A stretch of 64,000 nucleotides of DNA from Glandiceps talaboti (taxonomy: Eukaryota; Hemichordata; Enteropneusta; Spengelidae). Location of the stretch: contig NC_135553.1 in assembly GCF_964340395.1 (NCBI RefSeq), positions 21,064,449 through 21,128,448 on the forward strand. Reading direction: 5' to 3'. The position numbers and the translations under genes were made by a program. Below, one piece after another: positions 49,301 through 60,300 of the stretch; the first letter of the stretch is position 1; each line of letters starts with the position of its first letter. The notes beneath the pieces are model-generated. The model was not told the DNA's origin and searched no databases. It was given only the letters and a program-made list of their open reading frames with translations.

Positions 49301-52300
49301 TCACATATCTTCTCTAAGTGTGGTTTCAGTGAATCACTAGGTGTACCTCTAACAATAGCAGCCATCACCATTAGTACATTGGTATTCTGTGCCGACTTGA
49401 TGGTTGGTAAGGTTAGCTTACAATATACTTCTGGGTTGACAAATAACCCAACCAACTCGGCTGACTTTATTGTCTGGAAGTAGACAAGATAAAACTTGAA
49501 AAATACTCAGTGTGTCACTTAATTCAACTGATGGGCTGGAAAAGGGATTCCAGATATTTAAAGCTGATATAACCATAGATGGCAGAAAGAAAATTCCTCC
49601 CCATACTCACTGAGGGTACTCAATAATTCAATGCACTGCATTCTTTATCATTTTAGAGAGTGAGATGAAGTCCAATGATTCTTTACATATTGCACAACAT
49701 TGTACAAAATTGTACAACTGAAATTACACTGGAAACATAAACTCAATTACACGTCTGAAGACTGAGTCATACAGTTAACACTATGGCATTTTAAATACAT
49801 GTATTATACCATGCACGAGCCATGCATTTAGAACCAAAAATATGGAATATATACTCTGATTGTTTTACATCACGACAACGTGTGTATATGTCACTGGTTC
49901 TGCTGTGTTCAAAATATGAGTCAAAACGTTCAAAATTGCCATTATTATTTTCCCTGATTTTTCATTGATATTACTGGTGCTGGTATAGCTATGTCTTTCT
50001 CAATTTTTTTCTTCTTTCAGCTGTTAGTAGTTCTGTGTCTGCACCTGGAGCTCTTTGGAGAACAGGCGCATAATAAATTCACTTAATTATTATTATTACT
50101 ATTATTATTATTATTAATATCCGATTTAAGAATTACTTACATCTAAACCAAAGTTTGACTTACCCTTTCTACAACTTCCTTTTCATCATCACTACATGCC
50201 TTGTACATTCCAGTCAGTAATCGCTGCATATGTTGTGTGGTATGGTCTTCCGCATTGAGTAGTAGTGTATATAATAGTTTGGAGGCCATGATTCTGTTAG
50301 GAGCTGTCCAGTCTGATAAGTCATTCATTAACCCTGGCAGTATCTTAGATAAATTCCTGAATATGATAGTCCTACAGCCAAGATTTGGTCTCTCAGCTTT
50401 TCAAGTTTTAAAAAAAAAGGTAAACAAAAAAGCACAATGATGTGATTGTTTATATACACAGTTGGTAACAGTAATAAACTGTTTTTGTTGCCATAATTTC
50501 CACAGTTCACTGTACACAGTATTTATATCTCATTTAATCGTTAAGAGTCTAATAACATGGTCACTGACGTACAGTTCATAAAACTCCTCAAAAAGTCAAT
50601 TTACTGTACTAGATTTCCAAAAGTTAACTTTCTGAAATTTTCTGATCATTGATAATTCTCTACTGCCATTGATGGGAAAATAGTCAACACACATCTAGTC
50701 AATGTATTGAGTTTTAAAATTTATTGTAAGTTGTGCTGCCAGGGCCACTACATGGATATCATGTACGTTATTTATAATTGCAGCCATAAATAGATACGCC
50801 ACTTTGATCATTTTTATACAGTTTTATCTCTGACTTTATATCTGACTTACTTGCAGTTAATGTACTGTACAACAGAATCATAGTAGTTTCCCTACACAAA
50901 CCAACTCAAAAGTTTGAGGGTTCCAACCTGTATGTAACAACCACACAGTTGGTTATCTTTAACCTAAGTACCATACAACCTGGTTGAATTTTGTCCATGT
51001 TCAAGGCCCCATTCCCCCCTCATACAGGGTAGATTCATGGTGGTGATACTGATATCTCAAGAAATAAAGGCTAATAGAAACTAATTTGAAATTTGATAAC
51101 ATCTGAACACTCGCTTATTTTCCCAAATTCACTTCTGTTTGTAGATATTGAGATATAGTAACCCACTACTTTACAAAAGCCTATGATAATCCCGAGATAA
51201 TGAGAGTAATTGGCCTGTGGTGGCAGTATTAAACTGTCAATGAATGACAGCAACTCTCCTGTGGGTAACTTACTCTCTCCTGGTGGCAATGGTACATCAA
51301 CAGTAGAAAAATCCATTTGATCTTTCAAGTCGTCTTCATTCTCTTCTTCATATTTTGCACCAATATCTTTCCATAATTGTCTCGCCTGTAAAATTAATAT
51401 GAAGAATAATTTGTTTTTATGTGTTGCACTCATTTCATAATAAATTTAGAGAAGTCCATCATGTGACACACAAATTTTCAATGTATATTTGACTATAATA
51501 ATGATACACCAAATTATATTTGAAATTCTTTTTTTTGTATGTGGGTGGGTTTGACTAATGGTATATATGTAAAGTAGTAACATTACATACCTTTTGTTGA
51601 ATATCTGGAAGCTCATCACTTATACTGCTAAGCAGTAAAGGAACAAGTTTGTGATGGAATGAATATCGATCAACAAAATCTAACAACCAATTTCCTACTA
51701 CATTAGTGGCAGCCATTCTAACGGTAGGGGCCTGGTCAAAGAACCTCTGTGCTATGTGTGAGATGACATTTTCCATAGGTTTGTGACTTCCATATTGAAG
51801 AACGTCTCCTATCGTATGAATGCATATCACACGAACTCTTGAATGCTGGTGACTTATTGTATGAAGAAGTGGGTTGATCAGCTGTTCGGATTGCATGTGG
51901 AAATGTTCTGGGACTGACTTTGCGAGGGCTGATGTACACTTACAACTTTCTTTCTTCACTTCTGGGTATGGGTCCACTATAGTTCTCTGCAGAATCTGAA
52001 TCAAATCGTCCATGTATGGACCAATTTTCTTTTTGCTAACATCTATAATTATAGCCAACATCTCAATCATTGACAGTCTAAGTTCCTCAGCATTTTCCAC
52101 AATTTCTTTCCCGCCTAGCCTCTGTACCAATGTGGGCATGAGGTATGGCAGGATATCTTCAATGTTGTTGATTTGAGGAATGCAATCCGAAATGAAGGTA
52201 ATTGACAACTCACGACATTTCTCTACTGGATCGCTGAAGCTTTTCAAAATGGATTTTACTATGTGATTCAAAACTTCTTGAAGTACATCTTTTTCCACCG

Positions 52301-52448
52301 GTGGTTGTTTCCCCAGAATAGCTTTACGGATTCCATCGACGGCACGTCTTCTCGTTGTTCTATTATCATCTGATAGACAGTTGATCTGTCTTGCAATACC
52401 CTGAAGAATTTCCGTAGCTTTGGCCTTGGTATCCTCTTCAGACGCCAT
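43168..52448 (-). CDS. DNAAF5: dynein axonemal assembly factor 5 (HEATR2), complete
   Basis: Nine GT-AG exons on the - strand, in transcription order: 52448-51591, 51385-51274, 50396-50164, 49473-49264, 48688-48545, 47475-47307, 46095-45797, 44928-44580, 43304-43168. They join in phase into 836 residues starting MASEEDTKAKATEIL and ending EYINGIQGTS. The human protein is about 855 residues. It is built of HEAT-type helical repeats throughout, as the family is. Recognisable family stretches are ENEDDLKDQMDF, ERPNLGCRTIIFRNLSKILP, LLNAEDHTTQHMQRLL and DDPDPDIQNAVLG. DNAAF5 acts in the cytoplasm in preassembly of outer and inner axonemal dynein arms; human loss causes primary ciliary dyskinesia. 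It lies head-to-head with UTP6 (363 bp between start codons) and tail-to-tail with VWA3A. Confidence 0.96.
43370..43741. repeat. long foldback family A, copy 2
   Basis: Arms CTGTTACAGACAGGG and CCCTGTTTGTAACAG, then GCATGTTGGAAGTGCAGAGA and TCTCTGTACTTCCAACATGC, pair over most of about 150 bp each. It sits in DNAAF5 intron 8, about 65 bp from the acceptor of the last exon. Confidence 0.9.
43986..44212. repeat. 75-bp tandem repeat, 3 near-identical copies
   Basis: Unit starts AAAATTTCCATGTTTACGTA and contains ACAAACTTTATTAGG. Three copies without visible differences lie in DNAAF5 intron 8. Their open frame on the + strand is a by-product of the 75-bp (25-codon) period. Confidence 0.95.
44580..44928 (-). 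CDS. DNAAF5: DNAAF5 exon 8
   Basis: Encodes residues about 676-791, from LITILDELLTQL to DPDPDIQNAVLG, ending at donor gtaagt (44579-44574). HEAT-like repeats continue (DDSSDEIRKAVAKTFTAY; DDPDPDIQNAVLG). The frame stays open past the donor for some 30 codons, but the family sequence resumes only in exon 9. Confidence 0.93.
44998..45353. repeat. AAAGTGGCCATATGG palindrome family, full copy
   Basis: A nearly perfect palindrome from AAAGTGGCCATATGGATGAG to CATCAATATGGCCACTTTAA. The centre contains TTATTGTACGTACAAAAACA. It lies in DNAAF5 intron 7, about 70 bp from the exon 8 acceptor. Confidence 0.92.
45797..51385 (-). CDS. DNAAF5: DNAAF5 exons 2-7: central HEAT repeat block
   Basis: Exons 51385-51274, 50396-50164, 49473-49264, 48688-48545, 47475-47307 and 46095-45797 encode residues about 287-675. 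The phase-1 junction between exons 2 and 3 joins PPGE to TERPNLGC, which matches family order. The open frame running past 51274 is intron read-through; the donor gtaagt at 51273-51268 is the correct end. Introns hold an incomplete copy of the palindromic repeat family (49806-50032), a SINE (46556-46915) and A/T-rich DNA with nothing else I can support. Confidence 0.92.
46556..46915 (+). mobile_element. tRNA-derived SINE (family S), copy 1
   Basis: The head GGTGAATGGTTAGAGTGGCC has an A-box-like region and GCAGGTTTGAGCTC a B-box-like region. The tail TGTAAAGTGCTTTGAGCAC runs into ATTATTATT. Other copies are at 59602-59936 and 59963-60297. It lies in DNAAF5 intron 6. Confidence 0.85.
47476..48544 (-). 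other. DNAAF5 intron 5
   Basis: I see no coding exon, repeat family or RNA gene here. The flanking exons join in phase 0 without it. Confidence 0.6.
49806..50032 (+). repeat. dispersed palindromic repeat family C, truncated copy
   Basis: TATACCATGCACGAGCC, AAATATGGAATATATACTCT and CAAAATATGAGTCAAAACG are present, but the terminal inverted repeat is lost after TTCTTTCAGC. It lies in DNAAF5 intron 3. Confidence 0.82.
50397..51273 (-). other. DNAAF5 intron 2
   Basis: No feature was recognised beyond the splice sites and the T-rich acceptor tract near 50400-50420. Confidence 0.55.
51591..52448 (-). CDS. DNAAF5: DNAAF5 exon 1: N-terminal HEAT repeats
   Basis: This large first coding exon encodes residues 1-286 and ends at donor AAG|gtatgt. 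It contains successive HEAT-like helical pairs, for example DPVEKCRELSITFISDCIP, DPYPEVKKESCKCTSALAK, HSRVRVICIHTIGDVL and APTVRMAATNVVGNWLLDF, each with the typical Asp/Pro turn followed by a Val/Arg helix. The start is the first ATG of the open frame, and its position and the length of the N-terminus fit the family. Confidence 0.95.
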
Positions 52449-52492
52449 TTCTCAGGTATCTAACAACGCCTCGTTCTGGAAATTTCGTGTCG

Positions 52493-52516
52493 TGACCTGA
52501 ATTTGACCTATGACCT
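52493..52516 (-). promoter_or_regulatory. three AGGTCA half-sites (DR5 + DR1 spacing)
   Basis: On the + strand TGACCT occurs at 52493-52498, 52504-52509 and 52511-52516. Read on the - strand these are AGGTCA half-sites in the same orientation, with spacers of 1 and 5 bases, the classical DR1 and DR5 layouts for RXR-type nuclear receptors. They lie 45-68 bp upstream of the DNAAF5 start codon. Sequence match only; no binding evidence. Confidence 0.4.
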
Positions 52517-52695
52517 TTGAAAGGCACTGGCCTATTTCACTGTTTTCAGCCAACATAAACCATTTTCTTCCAAGTATTTTGTCAGAAAGAGGCTCAAATA
52601 TACAGAATATACCAATAAGAGGACTTACTGTAACAATCTAACGTTAAACATATTATTATTCAACTTTATCTTGCTCTGAACCCGAGACACACAAC

Positions 52696-52712
52696 TCTCG
52701 CGTTATCTCGCG
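52696..52712 (+). promoter_or_regulatory. direct repeat of TCTCGCG boxes
   Basis: TCTCGCG occurs twice with a 3-bp spacer (10-bp period) about 100 bp upstream of the UTP6 start. TCTCGCGAGA-type boxes are known core-promoter elements of housekeeping and bidirectional animal promoters. Confidence 0.4.
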
Positions 52713-52811
52713 TGACTTGTCCAGCTGTCTGCTACTAGTATACATGTGACTTTTGAAGGCAGGTCGTCCAAGTACTACGAGGAATAGGTGAACCGTCAAC
52801 AGAGCAGCGAC

Positions 52812-54548
52812 ATGGCTGAATTTGTCCAGCAACGAATGGAGGAAATGCTCCCTGAGCTTGAACAGCTCGAGAGAGTAGGTCTGTTTAGTCGAGGGGAGAT
52901 AAAGTAAGTACATTCACACATTTTTGTTAGACCTGCTACCACTGTACCACCAGTGCAAATCATTACTACAATGCTAGTCCTGCTTGCAGACGGTGCACTG
53001 GCCTGGTCTAGATTACTGACATGACCCTCAACATAATGTATCTATATTGAATTGAATTGACATTTATTTCCCACAAAAGAGATCAACATACAAATAACAA
53101 GTCAAAAAAGAAAGAAAGAAAAAGGCTTAAAGTTATGGGTGAGAGACTAGTAAATAGTTTTGAGAACACTAATTGAAGCCACTGTTTTTTTTCAAGAGGG
53201 CCCATTGCATTTCAAACCTATGGTGACTGTTGTTGGTGTATGTGAAATAATCTGTGTTTTTGTTGTAGAGCAATGGTAAGGAAGATTCAATCTCATGAAT
53301 ACAGATTGGCCAGACAAAACAAAGTCAGGGAAGATTTCCTTCGCTACATTCAGGTTAGTCTTTATTTCTGTTGTAGGGTTGGGCTTTGTGGAGCTGAAGA
53401 GTCTATAATAGGTACACTACATTCTACATTAGTTTTGATTTTGCTTGGTCTAAAATCCTTTAGTAGCAAGTCATATAAATTGTCCCTAAAATGTTACCCT
53501 CTGAGGGAAAAATGCAAGAGCGAAAATTACAGTTCACAATCCTCTATGTCCGTATTTCGGTTGTCAATGTGACATATGTATGTATTTGTAAGTATGATGT
53601 AGAAAATATATTTCCATTAAAATGGTAGTACCTTTAATATTTCTTTTTTTTAAAAGCAACTCTAAATATTTTTATATCAATTTGATTACCTAACTCTCAC
53701 TCTCACCTTTATGTTAATGAGAGGTGTGCTGATAAATAAATAATCCTATGGGGCCAATGGTGATGAAAGTGTTAATTAATATAGAACTAATATTGCAATG
53801 TTGGTCAAAAATGTGGAATCTTCGTAAAGTCTGTATGGTCGAAAATGGGGGTATTGATTTTTTTTGTCAAAATGGGGTCTTGGGTGGGCAGTATTGACCA
53901 CGCACCCAGAGCTGGCCACTGGTATCACTGGTACTCATAATTAAAACTATAATTTTTGCATTTTTTGTTTTTCTAGTATGAAATTAATTTATTGTCCTTG
54001 ATCAACAAAAGGAGAAAGGTGAGTCATCAAGATGTCAAGTTAGTGTGCAAAATAAACGTTGGTCTATTGTCCAAGACCAACGGCTAGATTTCAGTAAGGA
54101 CCAACAGTTTTACAGAGTTGTACAGCAACTTGTCACTCCTCATGACCAATTGGAATTTGAATAACAATTATAAATGTTGGTGTTTACTTGTATGTAGATC
54201 CAGGCTCAGACTGTGTATTTGTATGCACTATGTATCTTTGACACCACTACAACATGTTTGTATACAATGTTATGAGACAGAAATCAAGAAAACACTCATT
54301 CTTACATTATGCCAATACTTAATATAAACAATAATAGAACTGTCTTTTTAGAATGTCAACACAAACAGCTAAAAACACTATTCACTTTGTAGTCATTTTA
54401 GTTGATCATACCAGAGTCCCTATATAGGGACTGTCACCGTACTAACAGTTAAATGTATTCAAATCCTTCTCTATAGAGAATTGGCTACTTTTTCAAGAAA
54501 GCTGAGATAGAGTTCAGTATTGTACAGAGAATAATTGGTCTGTTCAAG
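52812..54548 (+). CDS. UTP6: UTP6 exons 1-4: N-terminal UTP6 domain
   Basis: These exons encode residues 1-97: ELEQLERVGLFSRGEIKAMV, then RLARQNKVREDFLRYIQ, YEINLLSLINKRRKRIGYFF and EFSIVQRIIGLFK. This is the conserved N-terminal helical region that defines the family. The exons are small (42-92 nt), and phase is 0 at the last three boundaries. Confidence 0.95.
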
Positions 54549-55473
54549 GTAAGTGAAGTATGAAAAACAACTTTATACCATGCATAAGCCAAAAATATGG
54601 AATATATACTCTGGTCGTTCTACGTCAGGACAACACACATCTATGTCATGACAACGCATGTCTACATCACTGGTTCTGCTGTGTTCGAAATATGAATCAA
54701 AACGTTCAAAATTACTGTTACTTTCCCCGTTTTTTTCTTTGATAATACTGACGCTGGTATATTTATGGTATTCTCCAATATTTTCCTTCATTCAGCCAGA
54801 AAATTCTTGTGAGCTAAGGGTTGTCACTTTGAGTCACTAGAAAAGTAGTGACAGATGCCCCTTAGGTCACTTCTATTTTCCTTGGCTGAACAAAGAAAAA
54901 TATTGGGGAATAACATCTAATTATCATCCAATCATTATTTATTTTATTCACCTCAAAAAGGCTTCATAAAAATGTTTGTGTAGGCAAGTGGTATTCTAAT
55001 AACCCCTGCATGGAGGCAATAATTTGAACTGAGAATACAGTGGATAGGGGCATAATTGGTATTGTGGTCTGTGATCTTTGCTACCATATTAATAATTAAT
55101 AATAATGGCTGCAATATTAATAATTGTAAAATAGCATAACAAGTATATTGAAAATTAAAATGTTAAATTTGTCAAGAGCAAAACTGACCAGATATCTGAA
55201 AACAGTGCATTTCAGTAATAAATGATGGGTGGCAATATGTAAATTGTGATTTTTGTAAACCACTGATATTTCGTCTCCCGTTAGTCAGTGCCAAAGATGA
55301 GAGTAATCAGACACTATTGCAATGTTAGTCTGCAAGATAAGACATTCATGGCATGCTATCAGCCAGCACTCACTGGTTAAGAACTTGGAAGCCTGATAAG
55401 TCTGAACAACACAACATATCTGACAATCTATTGCAGTGGGTGCTGTCTTTCCATCTGTCTGTCTGTCTTTCCA

Positions 55474-55514
<41 letters not shown>

Positions 55515-57293
55515 ACACACACATCTCTGACATGCATTTGGGCCTGAGACTTTGACGTGCCATAAATATACTGCACATTATCCAAGTAGTCAGTGTTGGT
55601 GTTTGCTTTGTTCTAGAGAGCCTGTGCATTGTACAGTGATGATATCAAACTATGGATGTCACACATACAATTTTGTAAGAAGTGGGTAAGTATACCATAC
55701 AGTTTGCTCATGCAAAACTTTTGCTGTGAAAGTTGTTATACCATGCATGAGCCAGGTACAACAACAAAAATATGGAATGTATACTCTGGTCGCTCTATAC
55801 GCATGTCTGTCATTGGTTTTGCTATGTTTGAAATATGAGTCAAAACGCTTAAAATATTACTCAGTCAGAAAATACTCATGAGCTAAGGGTTGTCACTGCT
55901 CGTAGTGACAAGGACCCCTTAGGTCACTCGTATTTTCCTTGGCTGAACGAAGAAAAATATCGGGGAATGATATCTAATTATCATTAATTTCTTTTCCCTC
56001 ACTCATGGTATCATTACTGGGGGTAAACCATGTAATAAGAATAATATGTACTTGATAAAATGTTTGTACATGTATTAAAGATACACTAGCTGCAACTGGA
56101 CCGGGTTTGTGAAAAAACTGCATTTTTAGATATAATAACTGAATAGGGAACTTTCAAACCCGCCATGTTGAATGTTGCATCATGGGAAATGTGATAATAA
56201 ATGCTAATCAATTAGTATTACAAACAATATTATTATATTGTTTGTAACCGTAAATGATCAATTCATAGTTACCCTGACCATTGTTCGAGGTTTGTTTTAT
56301 CGATAGCTCCAGATTAGGTATTACGATAACCTCAGATAATCCCATAGTCCTTTGCGTCTGAGCATGCTCAGTCTGGATTGCAAGTTCCCCATTGTAATAT
56401 TGTACACCCTGAACAGTTGTGAATTACTTGTTCAAATACAAATTTGTGTAGCAGTACACATAGTATGGGGGCAATATATCCAATCGAATAATCAAATTGA
56501 TTTTTGGGTCCATACCAAAAAATCAGTGTCCCCAATGAATTACGATTTCAACTCATTAATGTATTACTTATAGATAAAATAGACCTGTAATTGACATCTG
56601 CAATGTCGAAGTTGTTGATATTTCTAAGTTATTGATATGGCTAGAGCACTCTGGCTAGTATTCAGGGAATGTTGGTTTGAATCCTACATGTGTTACTTTT
56701 CTTTCCACAATTTAATGTTACTAGTATTTACAACTCCTCAATCTACAGTGTTCAATAGTCAGGATAATTCTTATTTGAACACACAGAATAGACGTACTGC
56801 ACTGAGTAAAGTATTTACAAGGATTCTGAAACTACACACCAATATAGTAGGTGAGTTGTTGTAACCAAACTTTGTATTACATACATACAATACATACATA
56901 CATACATACATACATACATACATACATAGAAATGCATTATGGAACTTATAAATCAGTCCGTATAAATAGATGTAAAATCTGACGTTTCGAATAAATATTC
57001 TTTTTCAAAGGTAATATCGGCGAGATACAGAAATGTTAGGTAAACACCTGAACATATCTGAATGCAATGGAACAGAACGACAACCACATGTGATTCCCTT
57101 TGAATTAATAGATTATTCTCGTCATTCCCAATCTAATCAGGGTTTTTTTTTAAATTTCAGGCGTGTTCTATTGGGTTCTATTTGATGTGTGCAAATATTA
57201 GAACTTTTCACACGTATAACCGTTTATCACGCGCGTTCCATATGCATTTCTTTGTACTACAGTCCTAGCAGCATTATATTTTTTACTACTCTA

Positions 57294-57324
<31 letters not shown>

Positions 57325-60300
57325 CATACATACAATACACACAATGTACATACATACATACATACATACGTACGTACGTACGTACTTACGTACGTACGTA
57401 CGTACGTACGTACATACATACATACATACATACATACATACATACGTACGTACGTACATACGTACATACATACATGTTAGTATATACAGTGTTAAACAGT
57501 TTGTGAACTTTTTGAGAGAAGGCTTGTAAATATTTGACCCCAGTAATGAAGAAATCCATTGTACGTTTATTTTCAGAAAATACGAACAGTTTGTCCAGAG
57601 ATATTTGTTGAATTTTGTTAAGACACTTAAATAAGCGGGAACGGACTTGATGAGTTGCCAGACAACTAATTTCCATTTTCCCTGTTTTCCCATCTTATTG
57701 TAATGGCTGTATAAATTTTCTTATTTGTATTTGTATATGATTATTAGGTCTTTTGAATCTGCAAAATAAAGAATTATTAAAAATATCAACAATATTACAA
57801 AATGAATATGGATAATTAACCAAGCATGATATAAACAAATGAATCCAAGAAAATTTGTGTGTATCTTTTCTCTTCTTTTTTTTAAATATAATTTTTGTGC
57901 TGGGAATTGCTCCCAGTGATTTTCTAGTCTGCAGACATATACGTGTACATATACATGTACCCTTACACACATGCATATACACACAATCACACATTTGTGT
58001 GTATCTTATTGTTTGTATAAATGAATGTTATGTTATTTATGCAGGTTTGTGGATAATGGCTGCCAAGTTTGAGATGGAAGATAATAACTCACCCGACAAT
58101 GCCAGAGGTCTCTTTCTCAGAGCTTTAAGATTTCATCCAGAGTCCAAACAACTATGGATAGAGGTAGAGTTGGACTGTTTCATTGACTCAGTTGTTATGT
58201 CTGTGCTGCGTTCTTCTATATGAATAATGATTTGGTTATTAATCAGTATCTCAACTTTTATGCTAAATTTGTGTTAGGTCTAATTTTAAAATTCAGTTTC
58301 CAATAGCATGACTTCAGAAAAAGTGCAGGTAGGTCAAGATTTGATTTTAGTTTACATTTTTTTTTAAAATTACGTGGACTCAAAGACAAGATACTCATTG
58401 GTCACAATACTTCCGTAACAGTTGGTGAGGTGTAAAAGAAGTAAATGAAGACAATTATGTGATTCAGAAGTAGACAAACACAATATGCAGACTGTGCTGT
58501 TATAGACTGAAATGACAATGTTTCTTTCTCAATGTGGTTTTTAAAGTAACCAAAGATACTTTGTCAAGAAAATCTACATAGAAATAGATTCTGAAGTAAA
58601 TTGTCATACTTTTACCTTTATGCATGTAAACAATATTTAGGGTCAGCGGCTTAACCTAGGGTCGGTCGGATTATCGGAAACACGCTATTATTTTCATTTG
58701 GTCTTATATCAGATGTACAAAGACTGAGTGCACTGTAACAGCAACAGTAAACCTTTTTGTTGTTGACAAGTTTTGACCATACATTTATACAAATCTCCAG
58801 CCTTGACTGATTTAAAGCAAAACTGGAAACATATTTGTTCATCAAAGCCAACCATCTGCTTTGGCCATTCAGTGCTACTGAACAGAACATCATTCTGAAG
58901 AATAGGTGCTATAGAAATTTGATTGATTGATTGATTGATATAGCATTTGAACATCAGAAAATGGGGAAAAATGTACGACAATTATGTTCCCCATAAATCA
59001 TCACTATTTTGGTAAATTTATCATGATGTCAATCAAAATTTAGTGGTCGCGTTCTTTGGTTGGTAATAATTTATTTCTTGAAATTTTGGTAAAAACACTT
59101 TTCTTCTTTCATTCATTCATTCTTTCTTTTTTGTCTACTTTCTGTCTGCAGTATTTTCGTTTAGAACTTATGAATGCTGACAAGGTAAGTTTGCTTTAAA
59201 GTTGAACTCCACTCAAGGAAATACAGACATTTTCATAAACTATGGATTCTGGAGAGTCATTTCATGGTTTTGACATCACTTGCACTTTCAGAGAAACATC
59301 AAGTTGATCTTGTGTCTGTATAGGGTATCTTTACAATGGGCCACAATGCATAGTTCATGTAAATGCCTTTATTTCCTGGAGAGGCGTTCCACTTTAAATG
59401 TCAGTATGTGAGTTATTGCTGAACTCTTACTCATTTGTTTTGTGATAAAAGAAGTCATTATGAGTTCTGTGTCAAAATGAAGTGGATTTATTGTTAGTCA
59501 TTACATAGTAAGAGATAGGGATACCAATTTGTGGTGTATGGATCACAATAAATTAGTGTATGTAACTATCAGACTTATGTGTATATGCTTTGTAACTCAT
59601 GGAGTCATGGTGAATGGTTAGAGTGGCCAGCTTTGAATCTGCAGGTTGCAGGTTTGAGCCCGGTCGCTGCCAATTGTTTCTGAATGACTGAAGTCCTTGG
59701 TTAAGATTTGAACCACAATTGTGCCTCGATCAACCCTGTTGTGTAATTGGGGACCTGGTAGGATAGAGGTTGCAGTGTGAATGATTTAATCATATGCGCT
59801 TATAGGCTGCAATGGATTAAAGGGCCATTGTGCCACTATAGATCTGTGCTAGGGGATAATAATTGTAAAGCGCTTTGAGCACAAAGTGGGAAAGTGCTAT
59901 ATAAGAACCAACATTATCATTATTTATTATTTCAAGTCTCGGAGTTGAAACAGACTCATAATAATATCAATGTTGGGTTTTTATACAGTGCTTTCCCACT
60001 CTATACTCAAATTTAAGCTCTTGACAATTAGCATGGATCATTGGTGACAGAACGGCCCTTAACTTCCTCAACTCCCTGGGGAGCATACAATCCATTGCAG
60101 CCTTTATAAAGCAAATAGGGTTACATTGCAACCTCTCTCCTACCAGGTCCCCATTTATACAACAGGGTTGACTTAGGCACAATTTCGGTTCAAATCTTGC
60201 CCTAGGACTTTAGCCATTCAGAAACAAACGACAGCAACAGGGTTTGAACCTGCAACCCACAGATTCCAAGTTGGCCACTCTAACCATTTGACCATGGCAT

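Larger units (their letters stand above)
52449..52811. promoter_or_regulatory. divergent DNAAF5/UTP6 promoter interval
   Basis: 363 bp separate the DNAAF5 ATG (- strand) from the UTP6 ATG (+ strand), so both 5' UTRs and core promoters must lie here or extend into the genes. The interval is richer in G+C and CpG than its flanks and has no obvious TATA box. It contains two TCTCGCG boxes (52696-52702 and 52706-52712) and three TGACCT half-sites (52493-52516). Divergent promoter function is inferred from geometry. Confidence 0.75.

Noticed and set aside
51071-51273. Continuation of DNAAF5 exon 2 in the open frame (LPTGELLSF and on)
   Set aside because: The family sequence jumps from PPGE to ERPNLGC in exon 3, and a consensus donor gtaagt lies exactly at that point.
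52449-52811. RFX X-box in the DNAAF5 promoter
   Set aside because: GTTGTTAGATACC near 52447-52470 (- strand) is only a loose half match, and the second half-site is missing.
59602-59680. Possible tRNA gene
   Set aside because: A- and B-box-like blocks are present, but the acceptor stem and anticodon arm do not form, and a shared SINE tail follows. The same holds for 46556 and 25683-25902 (- strand).
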